A DNA stretch of 27,042 bases from an uncultured Bacilli bacterium (GCA_934086775.1 CAKOIJ010000011.1:1-27042), one strand, 5' to 3'. Counted from the stretch's first letter, positions 14,188 through 22,038 are shown. Translations and numbers: made by a program. The notes: generated from the letters alone by a model not told the origin.

Positions 14188-15462
14188 ATGAAAAAAAGCT
14201 TTATAATTTTAATAGTTATTTGTTCTTTACTTGGTATAGTTGGTTTACTTTATAAAAATAATATAATATTTAACAACAAAGATACGAGTAAAGAGAATAA
14301 CGGCGAAGTAATTAAACCAGAAGAGAATAACAATGACGATAAATCAGAAGAGAGCAACAATAATGAAAATCAAGAAAACTATGAAGAAACTACTCGCGAA
14401 GATTATAGTCTTATCCCTGTAGATAGTAAAGATGATGTCTTTAATTTTGAAGAAGATGTAGTTAATTTTGCTAGTTCTGAAAACTTTAGAAAGAAACAAC
14501 TTTACCAAACTGAAGATGGTACTTCTGTTATAGGTAAGCATTTTATTGATAATGTTGATACTTATTTATTAGACTTAAATAACCTTAATAATAGAAAATA
14601 TAACTATAATAAAATATTTGACTGTGACTATTTGCTTTTAGACGATGTCTGGGTATCGCCAGAAACACCTTGGACTGGATTTTGTAATAATAAAGGTAAA
14701 ATAAATATTTATAAATTATTAGATGAAGAACCAGAAATAAATGAAATGTCATTTAAAGATACACCTTTTAATTTAACAGACATTTCTATAACATCCCTCA
14801 AATATTTATTAACTAATAATAATAAAATTATTTATACTGATAAAAACATGAATTTAAATTACTATGAAACTAAAGACAAAAAGGTTAAATATATTATATC
14901 TGAACGAAATTATTTATACATGGAAACACCAAATAGAATTTATCCAAGAATGTATGTCACTGAAGATAACAAATTATTTACTTTTGCTGAACAAGAAGTA
15001 ACGGATTATAATAAATATAAATATGTTTTATTTTATTATCCAAATTATAGATGGTATAATGAGAATGACAGTGGTGGTTATTATTTTTATATAGATAAAG
15101 ATGGAAGAATAATATACTATAAGGAAGCACAAGTTAATCAAGATAACGAAATAATTAATTTCTTAGAAGATGCTGATGGTAATATTTTAAAAGTTGACAA
15201 AGTTATAACATCATACGATTTTTTATCATTTGCTTATTTTATTTCAAATAACAAAGTGTATGAATTTTCTTTAAAAGATAAAAAACTAGTGGCAAAACTG
15301 TATACTAATAAAACAGTAAAAAATACTAAAACTATCTATACTAATGATTTAATACCATGTGCAAGTGATAATAAACAAGAATGTCAAATTAAAGTAGCAA
15401 AGAAATTTATTATTTATTATACGGATGGAACATCAGAAGAGATTGACCACGATACAAAGTGA
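14188..15462 (+). CDS. Unknown signal-anchored surface protein inserted after deoD
   Basis: The 424-residue protein has one N-terminal hydrophobic segment (about 5-23), a low-complexity Asn/Glu/Asp linker (about 30-72), and a large extracellular part rich in Tyr, Asp and Asn. The repeated short beta-like stretches (for example NKIIYTDKNMNLNYYE, NKLFTFAEQE, KDGRIIYYKE, NKVYEFSLKD) suggest a beta-propeller-like fold; this is an impression only. Four cysteines lie in the outer part. I do not recognise a family. AGGAGAG precedes the ATG 8 nt after deoD. It is flanked by 17-bp direct repeats, and the terminator that should follow deoD lies after it, so it is probably a later insertion. Confidence 0.8.
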   Translation: MKKSFIILIVICSLLGIVGLLYKNNIIFNNKDTSKENNGEVIKPEENNNDDKSEESNNNENQENYEETTREDYSLIPVDSKDDVFNFEEDVVNFASSENFRKKQLYQTEDGTSVIGKHFIDNVDTYLLDLNNLNNRKYNYNKIFDCDYLLLDDVWVSPETPWTGFCNNKGKINIYKLLDEEPEINEMSFKDTPFNLTDISITSLKYLLTNNNKIIYTDKNMNLNYYETKDKKVKYIISERNYLYMETPNRIYPRMYVTEDNKLFTFAEQEVTDYNKYKYVLFYYPNYRWYNENDSGGYYFYIDKDGRIIYYKEAQVNQDNEIINFLEDADGNILKVDKVITSYDFLSFAYFISNNKVYEFSLKDKKLVAKLYTNKTVKNTKTIYTNDLIPCASDNKQECQIKVAKKFIIYYTDGTSEEIDHDTK

Positions 15463-15496
15463 CATATCTATTTGTAATTTGATTTATTATAAAATG

Positions 15497-15513
15497 CTTT
15501 AAGAATATAGGAG
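15497..15513 (+). repeat. Right copy of the 17-bp direct repeat
   Basis: Identical to 14166-14182 over 17 bases. In the deoD frame it would read Leu-Arg-Ile-stop, as in deoD itself. Its last three bases begin the stem of the terminator that follows. Confidence 0.85.
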
Positions 15514-15539
15514 TTTACTGATACTAAGTAAACTCTTTT
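15511..15539 (+). terminator. Terminator after the inserted gene (probably once that of deoD)
   Basis: A 9-bp stem joins GAGTTTACT (15511-15519) to AGTAAACTC (15527-15535) with a 7-nt loop and T4 after it. It begins inside the second copy of the deoD 3' end. Confidence 0.85.
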
Positions 15540-15547
15540 AAAATGAC

Positions 15548-15576
15548 TTAATTATTTTAATAAAATAGGTTATAAT
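15548..15576 (+). promoter_or_regulatory. Promoter of yfmF-yfmH
   Basis: A perfect TATAAT (15571-15576) lies 17 nt after a weak TTAATT (15548-15553) and 8 nt before the TGGAGG ribosome binding site. Confidence 0.45.
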
Positions 15577-15594
15577 ATATTTGGAGGAAAACTT

Positions 15595-16845
15595 ATGAAT
15601 TATAAAAAAATTAATAAAGATAACTATACTCTTCACTTAATTAATACAGATAGATTTAAAACAATAAGTGTATCACTTAAATTCACTAAAAGATATGACA
15701 AAGAAGAAAGTGCTTACTATAAACTACTTGAAAGAGTACTTCCTATTAATGGAACTAAAAACTATAAATCAGTAAATGATATAACTAAAAAACTAGAAAG
15801 TTTATATAGTGCCAGTATAAACTTTAGATTTTATGTTACTAGTGAAAACATGACATTTGAAAGTAACTTAAGATTTATAAATCCTAAGTATACAGAAGAG
15901 AGTATGTATGAAGAATCATTTAATATGTTTAAAGAAATACTAACTAAACCTAACTTAAAAAATAAAGAGTTTAAATACTTTGATTTACAAAAAGATAACT
16001 TAATAAAAAGTATTCTAAATGTTAAAGATGACATAAGAAGTTATTCTAGTATAAGATTTTCAGAAATATTTTATAAAAATACTGTATATGCAGAAAACAA
16101 TTATAAAAACATAAAAGACTTTGAAGAAATAAATGCTAATAAACTTTATGAATGTTATAAAAATCTTTTTGATAGTTTTAAATTAGATTTATTTGTACTT
16201 GGAGATATATCTGAAGAAGAAATATCTAAGTATACAGATAATCTAATGAAAGGGTTTAAAGAGGAAAATAATACTTGTAAAGACTTATATATAAAAGTAA
16301 AATCTAAAGAAAAAATAATTAAAGAAAAATTTAATTCTTCTCAGTCTTCATTAATAATTGGACTTAATATAAATAAATTAACCGAAGAAGAAAGAGACTA
16401 TAAATTAATACTTTATAATACCATATTGGGATGCATGAATAACTCTTTATTATTTGTAAATGTAAGGGAAAAAAATAGTTTATGCTATTCAGTAGGTTCA
16501 AATATAAGTAAATTTACAGAAACAATTATAATAAAGTCAGGAATAAGTAAAGATAACTTTGACTTAGCAGTAAAACTAATTAAAGAAACACTAGAAGAAA
16601 TGAAAGATATTAAAAAAGTAAATAAATTAATTAATAATGCTAAAAAAACTCTCAACCTAGCATACAATGATTTTTACGAAAATAAGGGTAAAATAATAGA
16701 TCACTACTTTATAAGAGAATTTATAAATATGCCTACTATAGAAGAAAGAAGAAATAAATTAGATGAATTAACAGCAGAAGATGTAACTAAAGTAGCAAAT
16801 AAAATTACAGTAGGACTAATATATCTTTTGGAGGGCAAAGAATGA
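15595..16845 (+). CDS. yfmF: M16 family peptidase-like protein, inactive subunit (YfmF/YmfF)
   Basis: The 416-residue protein is an M16 (insulinase) family member that lacks the zinc-binding HxxEH motif, so it should be the non-catalytic partner. The C-terminal M16 domain shows NNSLLFVNVREKNSLCYSVGS (about residues 281-301), the typical R-x-x-x-(S/L)-x-Y substrate-side motif. The family name in current annotation is EF-P 5-aminopentanol modification-associated protein YfmF (B. subtilis ymfF). The link to EF-P is from genome context in the literature, not from this window. It overlaps yfmH by 4 nt (ATGA). The position downstream of ftsK matches the spoIIIE-ymfF-ymfH order of Bacillus. Confidence 0.88.
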   Translation: MNYKKINKDNYTLHLINTDRFKTISVSLKFTKRYDKEESAYYKLLERVLPINGTKNYKSVNDITKKLESLYSASINFRFYVTSENMTFESNLRFINPKYTEESMYEESFNMFKEILTKPNLKNKEFKYFDLQKDNLIKSILNVKDDIRSYSSIRFSEIFYKNTVYAENNYKNIKDFEEINANKLYECYKNLFDSFKLDLFVLGDISEEEISKYTDNLMKGFKEENNTCKDLYIKVKSKEKIIKEKFNSSQSSLIIGLNINKLTEEERDYKLILYNTILGCMNNSLLFVNVREKNSLCYSVGSNISKFTETIIIKSGISKDNFDLAVKLIKETLEEMKDIKKVNKLINNAKKTLNLAYNDFYENKGKIIDHYFIREFINMPTIEERRNKLDELTAEDVTKVANKITVGLIYLLEGKE

Positions 16846-18089
16846 AAAAAATAAATTTTAATTATGGAGAGTTTATATATACTGAAAAACTTAATAATGG
16901 GATAAATGTATATTTATATCCAACTAATAAAAGTAAAAATTTCTATGCAACAGTTAGTACTCATTTCGGTGCAGAAGTAATGAAATATAAAAAAGGAAGT
17001 AAAGTGCATGATGTTACTAAAGGGAGCGCACATTTTTTAGAGCACCGAGTAATGGACTTTACTAAAAATAAAGATGCTGCTAAAAAAATAAATGAACTAG
17101 GTAGTATGGTAAACGCTTATACAACTTATAATGGAACTAACTATAATATATTTGGAACTGAAGATATACTTACTAATTTAACCCTCCTATTTGACAGGGT
17201 ATTTAAAGCAAACATTAGGAAAGAAGATGTTGAAAGTGAAAGAGGTATAATATTAGAAGAGTATTATATGTATGAAAGTGATCCTTATTATAAAGCACAG
17301 ACAACTATATTTAAAAATCTATTTAATAAAAGTTTTTTAAAGTATACAGTTTTAGGCACAGAAGAAGGTATAAAAACAGTTACTCAGGAAGAATTAAATA
17401 GACTTTATAAGGACTTCTATACTCCTAATAATATGTTTATAGTAGTGACAGGTAAATTTGATAAAGATGAAGTACTTAAATTTATAAAAGAATATATGAA
17501 TACTATAAATATTAATAAAAGTAATGCTAAAGTAATAAAACCTAAAGAAAAAGAAGAGGTTTATTCTAAATATGAAGAAATAACTTTAGAAGTAAATGAA
17601 CCTAAAGTAGTTATAGGTTACAAAATAAATATTAGTAAGATGAAAGATAAACTTAAAACTAGATTATGTTTAGAAATGCTTCTTAGTGAAAACTTTGATA
17701 AAACAGGTAAATCATTCTTAAGACTAATAGACAACAACATACCTAGATTTGAATACTCAGTAGAAGAGTGTGATAACTATTTGATAGTTTATTTTACTGC
17801 AAGTACTAGTGAACATAAATTATTTAATAAAATTGTAGATGAAGAATTAGAAAGTTTAGATTTTACATTAGAAAGTCTAAATAGAAAGAAAAAAAGTTTA
17901 ATAAGTGGTTTAATACTTCAGTTTGAAGATATTATTAATGTAGAAGATACTATTACTAGTAATTTACTTATGTATAATAAAGTAATAAATAATATGGAAA
18001 GCATAGTTAAATCTATTACATTAAAAGATATTAAAAACATTTTAAACTTAATAAATATAAATAATAAAAGTTTACTTATTGAAAAATAA
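16842..18089 (+). CDS. yfmH: M16 family zinc peptidase, active subunit (YfmH/YmfH)
   Basis: The 415-residue M16 metallopeptidase has an intact inverted zinc site: His64-Phe-Leu-Glu67-His68 in GSAHFLEH, and the downstream acidic ERGIILEEYYMYESDP (about 133-148) that supplies the third ligand. The N- and C-terminal M16 domains are both present. It is expected to form a heterodimeric peptidase with the inactive YfmF encoded immediately upstream with a 4-nt overlap. No signal peptide is visible, so it should act in the cytoplasm. The substrate is unknown. A terminator follows. Confidence 0.9.
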   Translation: MKKINFNYGEFIYTEKLNNGINVYLYPTNKSKNFYATVSTHFGAEVMKYKKGSKVHDVTKGSAHFLEHRVMDFTKNKDAAKKINELGSMVNAYTTYNGTNYNIFGTEDILTNLTLLFDRVFKANIRKEDVESERGIILEEYYMYESDPYYKAQTTIFKNLFNKSFLKYTVLGTEEGIKTVTQEELNRLYKDFYTPNNMFIVVTGKFDKDEVLKFIKEYMNTININKSNAKVIKPKEKEEVYSKYEEITLEVNEPKVVIGYKINISKMKDKLKTRLCLEMLLSENFDKTGKSFLRLIDNNIPRFEYSVEECDNYLIVYFTASTSEHKLFNKIVDEELESLDFTLESLNRKKKSLISGLILQFEDIINVEDTITSNLLMYNKVINNMESIVKSITLKDIKNILNLININNKSLLIEK

Positions 18090-18095
18090 TTTACA

Positions 18096-18121
18096 AAAAC
18101 TCTACATTCTAGTAGGGTTTT
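18096..18121 (+). terminator. Terminator of yfmF-yfmH
   Basis: AAAACTCTAC (18096-18105) pairs with GTAGGGTTTT (18112-18121) over ten bases with one T-G pair; a T-rich stretch follows. Confidence 0.8.
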
Positions 18122-18143
18122 ACTTTTATACTTTTGAATAATG

Positions 18144-18152
18144 TGATACAAT
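18144..18152 (+). promoter_or_regulatory. Extended -10 promoter candidate of cdsA-rseP
   Basis: TG-A-TACAAT (18144-18152) is an extended -10 at a sensible distance before the AAGGAGG site (18167-18173). A second candidate, TTGAAT (18134-18139) with TATAAT (18158-18163), would start almost on the ribosome binding site and is less likely. Confidence 0.4.
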
Positions 18153-18179
18153 TTAAATATAATTTAAGGAGGATAAAAT

Positions 18180-18968
18180 ATGAAACAAAGAATTATAAGT
18201 GCTATAATAGCATTAATTATATGTATACCAATTATACTTATTGGTAAAATACCTTTTTATTTAGGAGCCAGTTTAATAGGACTTATAGGATTTTACGAAC
18301 TATATAAATGTAGAGGTAAAGAAGTACCTAATAGTATAAAAGTAATAAGTGTAATACTATTTTGTTTATTTATGATTGATAATTTAGGTAAAAATATAAT
18401 AATTAATACTAACGAAAAATTATTACTTTCGATATTACTATTAATGTTACCGATAGTTTACTATAATAAAAGTAAAAAATATGATATAGAAGATGCATTA
18501 TTTTTACTTGGAAGTATTATATTTTTAGGAGTAGGCTTTAATAAACTTTTACTTACAAGAGAAGCAAGTATATATACATTTTTATACCTATTAATAGTAA
18601 CTATTATGACAGATACATTCGCATACTTTACAGGTAAATTAATTGGTAAAAATAAAATGTGTGTAAGTGTAAGTCCTAATAAAACATGGGAAGGCTTTAT
18701 TGGTGGTTTATTATTTGGAGTTCTTATAAGTAGTATATTTTTTATATCAGCATTTAGTTATGAAGGAAGTGTATTAGTAGTAATTCTAATTAGTCTAGTT
18801 TTAAGTGTTGTTGGTCAAATAGGAGACTTAGTATTTAGTAGTATAAAAAGACACTTTAAAATAAAAGATTTTGGTAATATTATGCCTGGACACGGCGGTG
18901 TACTAGATAGACTAGATAGTTTACTATTTGTAGTAATTGCATTTAGTTTCTTAAGCAGATTTTTATAG
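18180..18968 (+). CDS. cdsA: Phosphatidate cytidylyltransferase (CDP-diglyceride synthase)
   Basis: Makes CDP-diacylglycerol from phosphatidic acid and CTP, the branch point to phosphatidylglycerol and cardiolipin. The 262-residue integral membrane protein has about seven to eight hydrophobic helices. The C-terminal family signature is intact: GDLVFSSIKRHFKIKDFG, then PGHGGVLDRLDS (about residues 214-247), with the Asp residues that bind metal. An earlier SPNKTWEGFIGG motif (about 164-175) is also conserved. AAGGAGG precedes the ATG. rseP follows after 10 nt, as in many Firmicutes, though the dxr gene often found between them is absent. Confidence 0.96.
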   Translation: MKQRIISAIIALIICIPIILIGKIPFYLGASLIGLIGFYELYKCRGKEVPNSIKVISVILFCLFMIDNLGKNIIINTNEKLLLSILLLMLPIVYYNKSKKYDIEDALFLLGSIIFLGVGFNKLLLTREASIYTFLYLLIVTIMTDTFAYFTGKLIGKNKMCVSVSPNKTWEGFIGGLLFGVLISSIFFISAFSYEGSVLVVILISLVLSVVGQIGDLVFSSIKRHFKIKDFGNIMPGHGGVLDRLDSLLFVVIAFSFLSRFL

Positions 18969-18978
18969 GAGGAAAAAA

Positions 18979-20025
18979 ATGAATTTTTTAATTACATTAA
19001 TTATTTTAATAGTAGTACTAGGTATAATAGTATTTATTCATGAACTAGGCCACTTTTTAGCAGCTAAAAAAAGTGGAGTACATGTTTATGAATTTGCTCT
19101 TGGTATGGGACCTAAAATATTTAGTTTTAAAAGAAAAGGAGACCCAACTATATATAGTTTAAGACTCTTACCACTTGGAGGCTTCAATGCTCTTGCAAGT
19201 GAAGTAGAATCTTCAAAAGGAGTTAGAAAAGAAGAAATACTTGAAAATAAGACTTATTTACAAAGATTTTTTGTATTAATAATGGGTATAGTATTTAACT
19301 TCATATTAGCAGTTATACTACTATTTATAAATGGCTTAATATATGGTAGTCCAGTGACAGATCCTTATATAGGTAAAGTTTTAGAAAATAGTCCAGCATA
19401 TGAAGCAGGACTTCAAACAGATGATTTAGTATTAAGTATAAATGGTAAAAATGTTAAATCTTTTGATGATGTACTTTTAGAAACCAAATTTACCTCTGAA
19501 GATACATATGAATTTATAGTTTTAAGAGATAAAAAAGAAGTAAAAGTAAATATAAAACCAAATATAACCAAAGATGAAGAAGGAAAAGAAATAAGAGAAT
19601 TTGGTTTTGGTACAAGTGTAAAAAAAGAAAAAGGTTTTGTAAATGCACTAAAGTATGGGGCTATTAGTACATATAAAAATAGTATAAGTGTATTTAAAAT
19701 ACTAGGTAAACTAGTAACAGGTAAAATAGGCGCTGATAATCTAAGTGGTCCAATTGGAGTATTTAGTGTTATAGATAATGTAAAATCAAGTGGACTAGAA
19801 AGTCTAATATATCTAACAGCATATCTAAGCATAAATGTAGCTATAATTAACTTTATTCCAATTCCAGTATTTGATGGAGGAAGAATATTACTTCTTTTAA
19901 TAGAAAAAATAAAAGGAAAGAAATTAAATCCTAAAATAGAAAATACTCTTAATAATATTGGAACAATTTTACTATTAATGTTAATGGTTTATGTAACATT
20001 AAATGATATTTTAAAAATATTTTAA
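18979..20025 (+). CDS. rseP: Site-2 intramembrane metalloprotease RseP/RasP
   Basis: Cleaves membrane segments of anti-sigma factors and leftover signal peptides. The 348-residue protein has the zinc motif His21-Glu22-Leu-Gly-His25 inside the first membrane helix. A PDZ domain spans about residues 125-200 (the GLQTDDLVLSINGK stretch). SGPIGVF lies near 255 and the second active-site motif INFIPIPVFDGGRIL near 290-304, whose Asp completes the zinc site. About four membrane segments are predicted by eye. It is cotranscribed with cdsA and ends in a strong terminator. No anti-sigma factor substrate lies in the window. Confidence 0.96.
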   Translation: MNFLITLIILIVVLGIIVFIHELGHFLAAKKSGVHVYEFALGMGPKIFSFKRKGDPTIYSLRLLPLGGFNALASEVESSKGVRKEEILENKTYLQRFFVLIMGIVFNFILAVILLFINGLIYGSPVTDPYIGKVLENSPAYEAGLQTDDLVLSINGKNVKSFDDVLLETKFTSEDTYEFIVLRDKKEVKVNIKPNITKDEEGKEIREFGFGTSVKKEKGFVNALKYGAISTYKNSISVFKILGKLVTGKIGADNLSGPIGVFSVIDNVKSSGLESLIYLTAYLSINVAIINFIPIPVFDGGRILLLLIEKIKGKKLNPKIENTLNNIGTILLLMLMVYVTLNDILKIF

Positions 20026-20026
20026 G

Positions 20027-20046
20027 CACGATATTTCGTGTTTTTT
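20027..20046 (+). terminator. Terminator of cdsA-rseP
   Basis: CACGA (20027-20031) pairs with TCGTG (20036-20040) around TATT, followed directly by T6. Confidence 0.85.
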
Positions 20047-20055
20047 CTTTGCTTT

Positions 20056-20080
20056 TGTGCAATAATTTGCACAAGTGCAA
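20056..20080. promoter_or_regulatory. Triple GTGCAA/TTGCAC palindrome upstream of an orphan gene
   Basis: TGTGCAA (20056-20062), TTGCACA (20067-20073) and GTGCAA (20075-20080) alternate in orientation, giving two overlapping dyads (loops of 4 and 2 nt). The array ends 10 nt before the -35 of the following gene. It could be an operator or activator site; no T run follows, so it is not a normal terminator. Confidence 0.45.
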
Positions 20081-20090
20081 AATTTTCTAC

Positions 20091-20119
20091 TTGTATTAAT
20101 TAATATTTTATTTTATAAT
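20091..20119 (+). promoter_or_regulatory. Promoter of the 122-residue protein gene
   Basis: TTGTAT (20091-20096) and TATAAT (20114-20119) with a 17-nt spacer, directly after the palindromic site. Confidence 0.6.
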
Positions 20120-20146
20120 TATATTATTAATAGAGGTAAAAGTAAT

Positions 20147-20515
20147 ATGAATAGTTTTAATAAAAATAAAGAAATAATTAAAGTATGTAAAAATTATTAT
20201 GAAATAGTAAATTCTGATACATATAAGAATGATAAAATAACTAGTAATATGGTTAAACTTTATAAAGATTATATATTTGGCATGGATATAATAACTCAAA
20301 GAGAAAGAGAAAAAATGGTATCCATAGATAACATTATGTATAAATTTGTAACAGATATAAGATTTAAAAAAGAAATGGAAAACAAGCTATCAAAATTAAC
20401 TATATCAAGAAATGTTGTTGATTTAGTTAGTTACGTTATGAATAAAATGATTGAATACTTTGAAGACTATAAAGATACTTATACAAGAAATATTTATATA
20501 CCAAGATGGATATAA
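20147..20515 (+). CDS. Unknown 122-residue protein
   Basis: A small, charged, mostly helical protein without signal peptide or membrane segment. ATG 20147 is chosen because AGAGGT (20132-20137) lies at the right distance and a promoter (20091-20119) covers the longer frame's start at GTG 20075. The middle part (ITQREREKMVSIDNIMYKF) and the last residues (RNIYIPRWI) have no family I recognise. It is a single-gene unit with its own promoter, palindromic upstream site and terminator. It lies in an accessory-looking segment beside a mobile-element-type gene. Confidence 0.65.
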   Translation: MNSFNKNKEIIKVCKNYYEIVNSDTYKNDKITSNMVKLYKDYIFGMDIITQREREKMVSIDNIMYKFVTDIRFKKEMENKLSKLTISRNVVDLVSYVMNKMIEYFEDYKDTYTRNIYIPRWI

Positions 20516-20534
20516 GGACTATTGTCCTTTTTTA
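20514..20534 (+). terminator. Terminator of the 122-residue protein gene
   Basis: AAGGAC (20514-20519) pairs with GTCCTT (20524-20529) around TATT, followed by a T run to 20534; it overlaps the stop codon. Confidence 0.85.
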
Positions 20535-20599
20535 TTTTGTCTATCTCGTATTTTATATTGCACATATTAAATTTTAAATATTTAAGTTTGAAAATTTAT

Positions 20600-20678
20600 T
20601 TTTTACACTTATGTGTAAAAATTCCATGTAAAATTTCATGTAAATCGAAATTAAAAAAAGTAATTTCGACTTTTTTTT
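20600..20678 (+). promoter_or_regulatory. Hairpin and repeat region before the metallopeptidase-like gene (possible attenuator or small RNA)
   Basis: Three structures lie in 80 nt. A 9-bp hairpin joins TTTTTACAC (20600-20608) to GTGTAAAAA (20613-20621). Three adjoining near-repeats follow, starting TGTAAA at 20614, 20627 and 20639 (12-13 nt period). Then an 8-bp stem (CGAAATTA 20646-20653, TAATTTCG 20661-20668) runs into T8 at 20671-20678, a good terminator placed upstream of the next gene. It may end a small RNA or attenuate the gene. The rest of 20535-20722 shows no gene; an open frame through it lacks any start signal. Confidence 0.45.
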
Positions 20679-20722
20679 CGTATAAGAAAGGGGAAGGGGT
20701 AAATTATGATCAGGAGGAAGTT

Positions 20723-21829
20723 ATGGAAGAAGAAAAACTTAAAATACTAAATTTAATAAAAAAATTAATTAAGTATAGAAATTATATATTAAGATTTAAT
20801 TCTAACTTAAGGGATAAAAAAAATAAAGAAGTAAATGCTTTAATTAAAAGAGAAAATAATAAAGTTATTATAGAAATAAATATTAATTCTATTAAAACAA
20901 TAGAATTTTTAGTAATACATGAAATAACTCATGATATAGTTACTAAAGATATGAAAGATTTAATATATAAATATTCTAAAAAGGATAATGTATTTAAAAA
21001 TAAATTAAATACATTAAAAGAAAAATATAGTACTAACTATATATCTGAAGAAATAATAGCAGATATATGTGGAAATTTATTAGGTAATAAAGATTTTATA
21101 AAGAGTGTGGTAGAAAGAAAACCTAGTATATTTTATAGAGATTTAAATAAGAAATATGTTCTAACTGAATATGAAAGTTTTATAAAAAAATTATGTATAA
21201 TATGGTTGGAATCTTATTATAGTAGTAGGAGTAATATTAATGAAATTAAATATGCACAAAAGAGTTTAAAAGATGGAACAGACTATATTGAAACAGAAAA
21301 AAACTTATTTATTAAAGAAAACAGAACACCTATGAGTCAAAGAGAAGTTTATAACTCCTTAATAGGTAAACAAATAACACTTGATGATGGAACTATAGTA
21401 ACAATAAAACAATGGCTACCTAATAATAAAAATATGTATAATGAACTGTTTAGAAGGTATCCTACATATAAAAATGTCAAGGATATAAAAAATGTAAATA
21501 AAAATATAAATGAAAATATAGTTGAATTATTAAAAGTTTCTCATAATTTAAGTCCTAATGAACTAGATTATATGGAGAGACATAAAAATAATAAAATTGT
21601 TTCATTCGACACCAGAAGAGTAAGTTTTTACGATGGCAGAAGCGCTTATGACTTGGACTTTTCGATAGCAAAGATGCAAGATGGTAACTATGTTGCCTAT
21701 GCTAAAAGAAATTTATTTCCAAATAATACGTTACTAAATAAAATAAAAAAAGAAACACCTACGAGTAAATCTCGAGGAGTGCTTCCTTGTGAAGATAATA
21801 TACCACAGTTAGAGACCCCTGTCAAGTAG
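20723..21829 (+). CDS. Mobile-element-type protein with HExxH metallopeptidase-like domain
   Basis: The 368-residue protein starts at ATG 20723 behind AGGAGG (20712-20717); the longer frame from 20522 crosses a terminator. Residues about 10-110 hold VIHEITHDIV, a zincin HExxH motif, and YISEEIIADICGNLLG about 45 residues later, whose Glu could be the third zinc ligand. This arrangement resembles domains in large polyvalent proteins of Firmicutes phages and conjugative elements. The C-terminal part (SFYDGRSAYDLDFSIAKMQDGNYVAYAKRNL) also resembles segments of those proteins. Such proteins are usually far longer, so this may be a fragment. From about 21600 GC rises to near 40 percent from under 20 percent, suggesting a recombined 3' end. 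tRNA-Arg lies downstream. Confidence 0.65.
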   Translation: MEEEKLKILNLIKKLIKYRNYILRFNSNLRDKKNKEVNALIKRENNKVIIEININSIKTIEFLVIHEITHDIVTKDMKDLIYKYSKKDNVFKNKLNTLKEKYSTNYISEEIIADICGNLLGNKDFIKSVVERKPSIFYRDLNKKYVLTEYESFIKKLCIIWLESYYSSRSNINEIKYAQKSLKDGTDYIETEKNLFIKENRTPMSQREVYNSLIGKQITLDDGTIVTIKQWLPNNKNMYNELFRRYPTYKNVKDIKNVNKNINENIVELLKVSHNLSPNELDYMERHKNNKIVSFDTRRVSFYDGRSAYDLDFSIAKMQDGNYVAYAKRNLFPNNTLLNKIKKETPTSKSRGVLPCEDNIPQLETPVK

Positions 21830-21944
21830 AGCATATATTAAAGCAGATGAATTATACAGATAGAATGTTTAACAAAAAAAACATAACCGAATTAGTTATA
21901 ATTACATAAAAAATAATAAAAATATGGAAGAAAATATACTTTTG

Positions 21945-21953
21945 TGTTATAAT
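21945..21953 (+). promoter_or_regulatory. Extended -10 promoter of tRNA-Arg
   Basis: TG-T-TATAAT (21945-21953) is a perfect extended -10, about 7-10 nt before the mature tRNA 5' end; the -35 is poor. Confidence 0.55.
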
Positions 21954-21962
21954 TTATCTAGT

Positions 21963-22038
21963 GTTCTCGTAGCTCAGCTGGAAGAGCAACTGCCTCCTAA
22001 GCAGTAGGTCGGAGGTTCAAATCCTCTCGGGAACGCCA
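21963..22038 (+). tRNA. tRNA-Arg (anticodon CCU)
   Basis: A full cloverleaf of 76 nt with encoded CCA. Acceptor stem GTTCTCG (21963-21969) pairs with CGGGAAC (22028-22034). The D arm is GCTC/GAGC. The anticodon stem ACTGC/GCAGT encloses the loop CTCCTAA with anticodon CCT (21996-21998). The T arm is GGAGG-TTCAAAT-CCTCT, and discriminator G 22035 is followed by CCA. It reads AGG arginine codons. No terminator follows, so read-through into the next gene is possible. Such tRNA genes are frequent integration sites. Confidence 0.95.

Noticed and set aside
20522..20722. 67 extra N-terminal residues for the metallopeptidase-like protein
   Set aside because: The stretch contains the end of the upstream terminator and a second terminator, has no ribosome binding site, and AGGAGG before ATG 20723 marks the true start.
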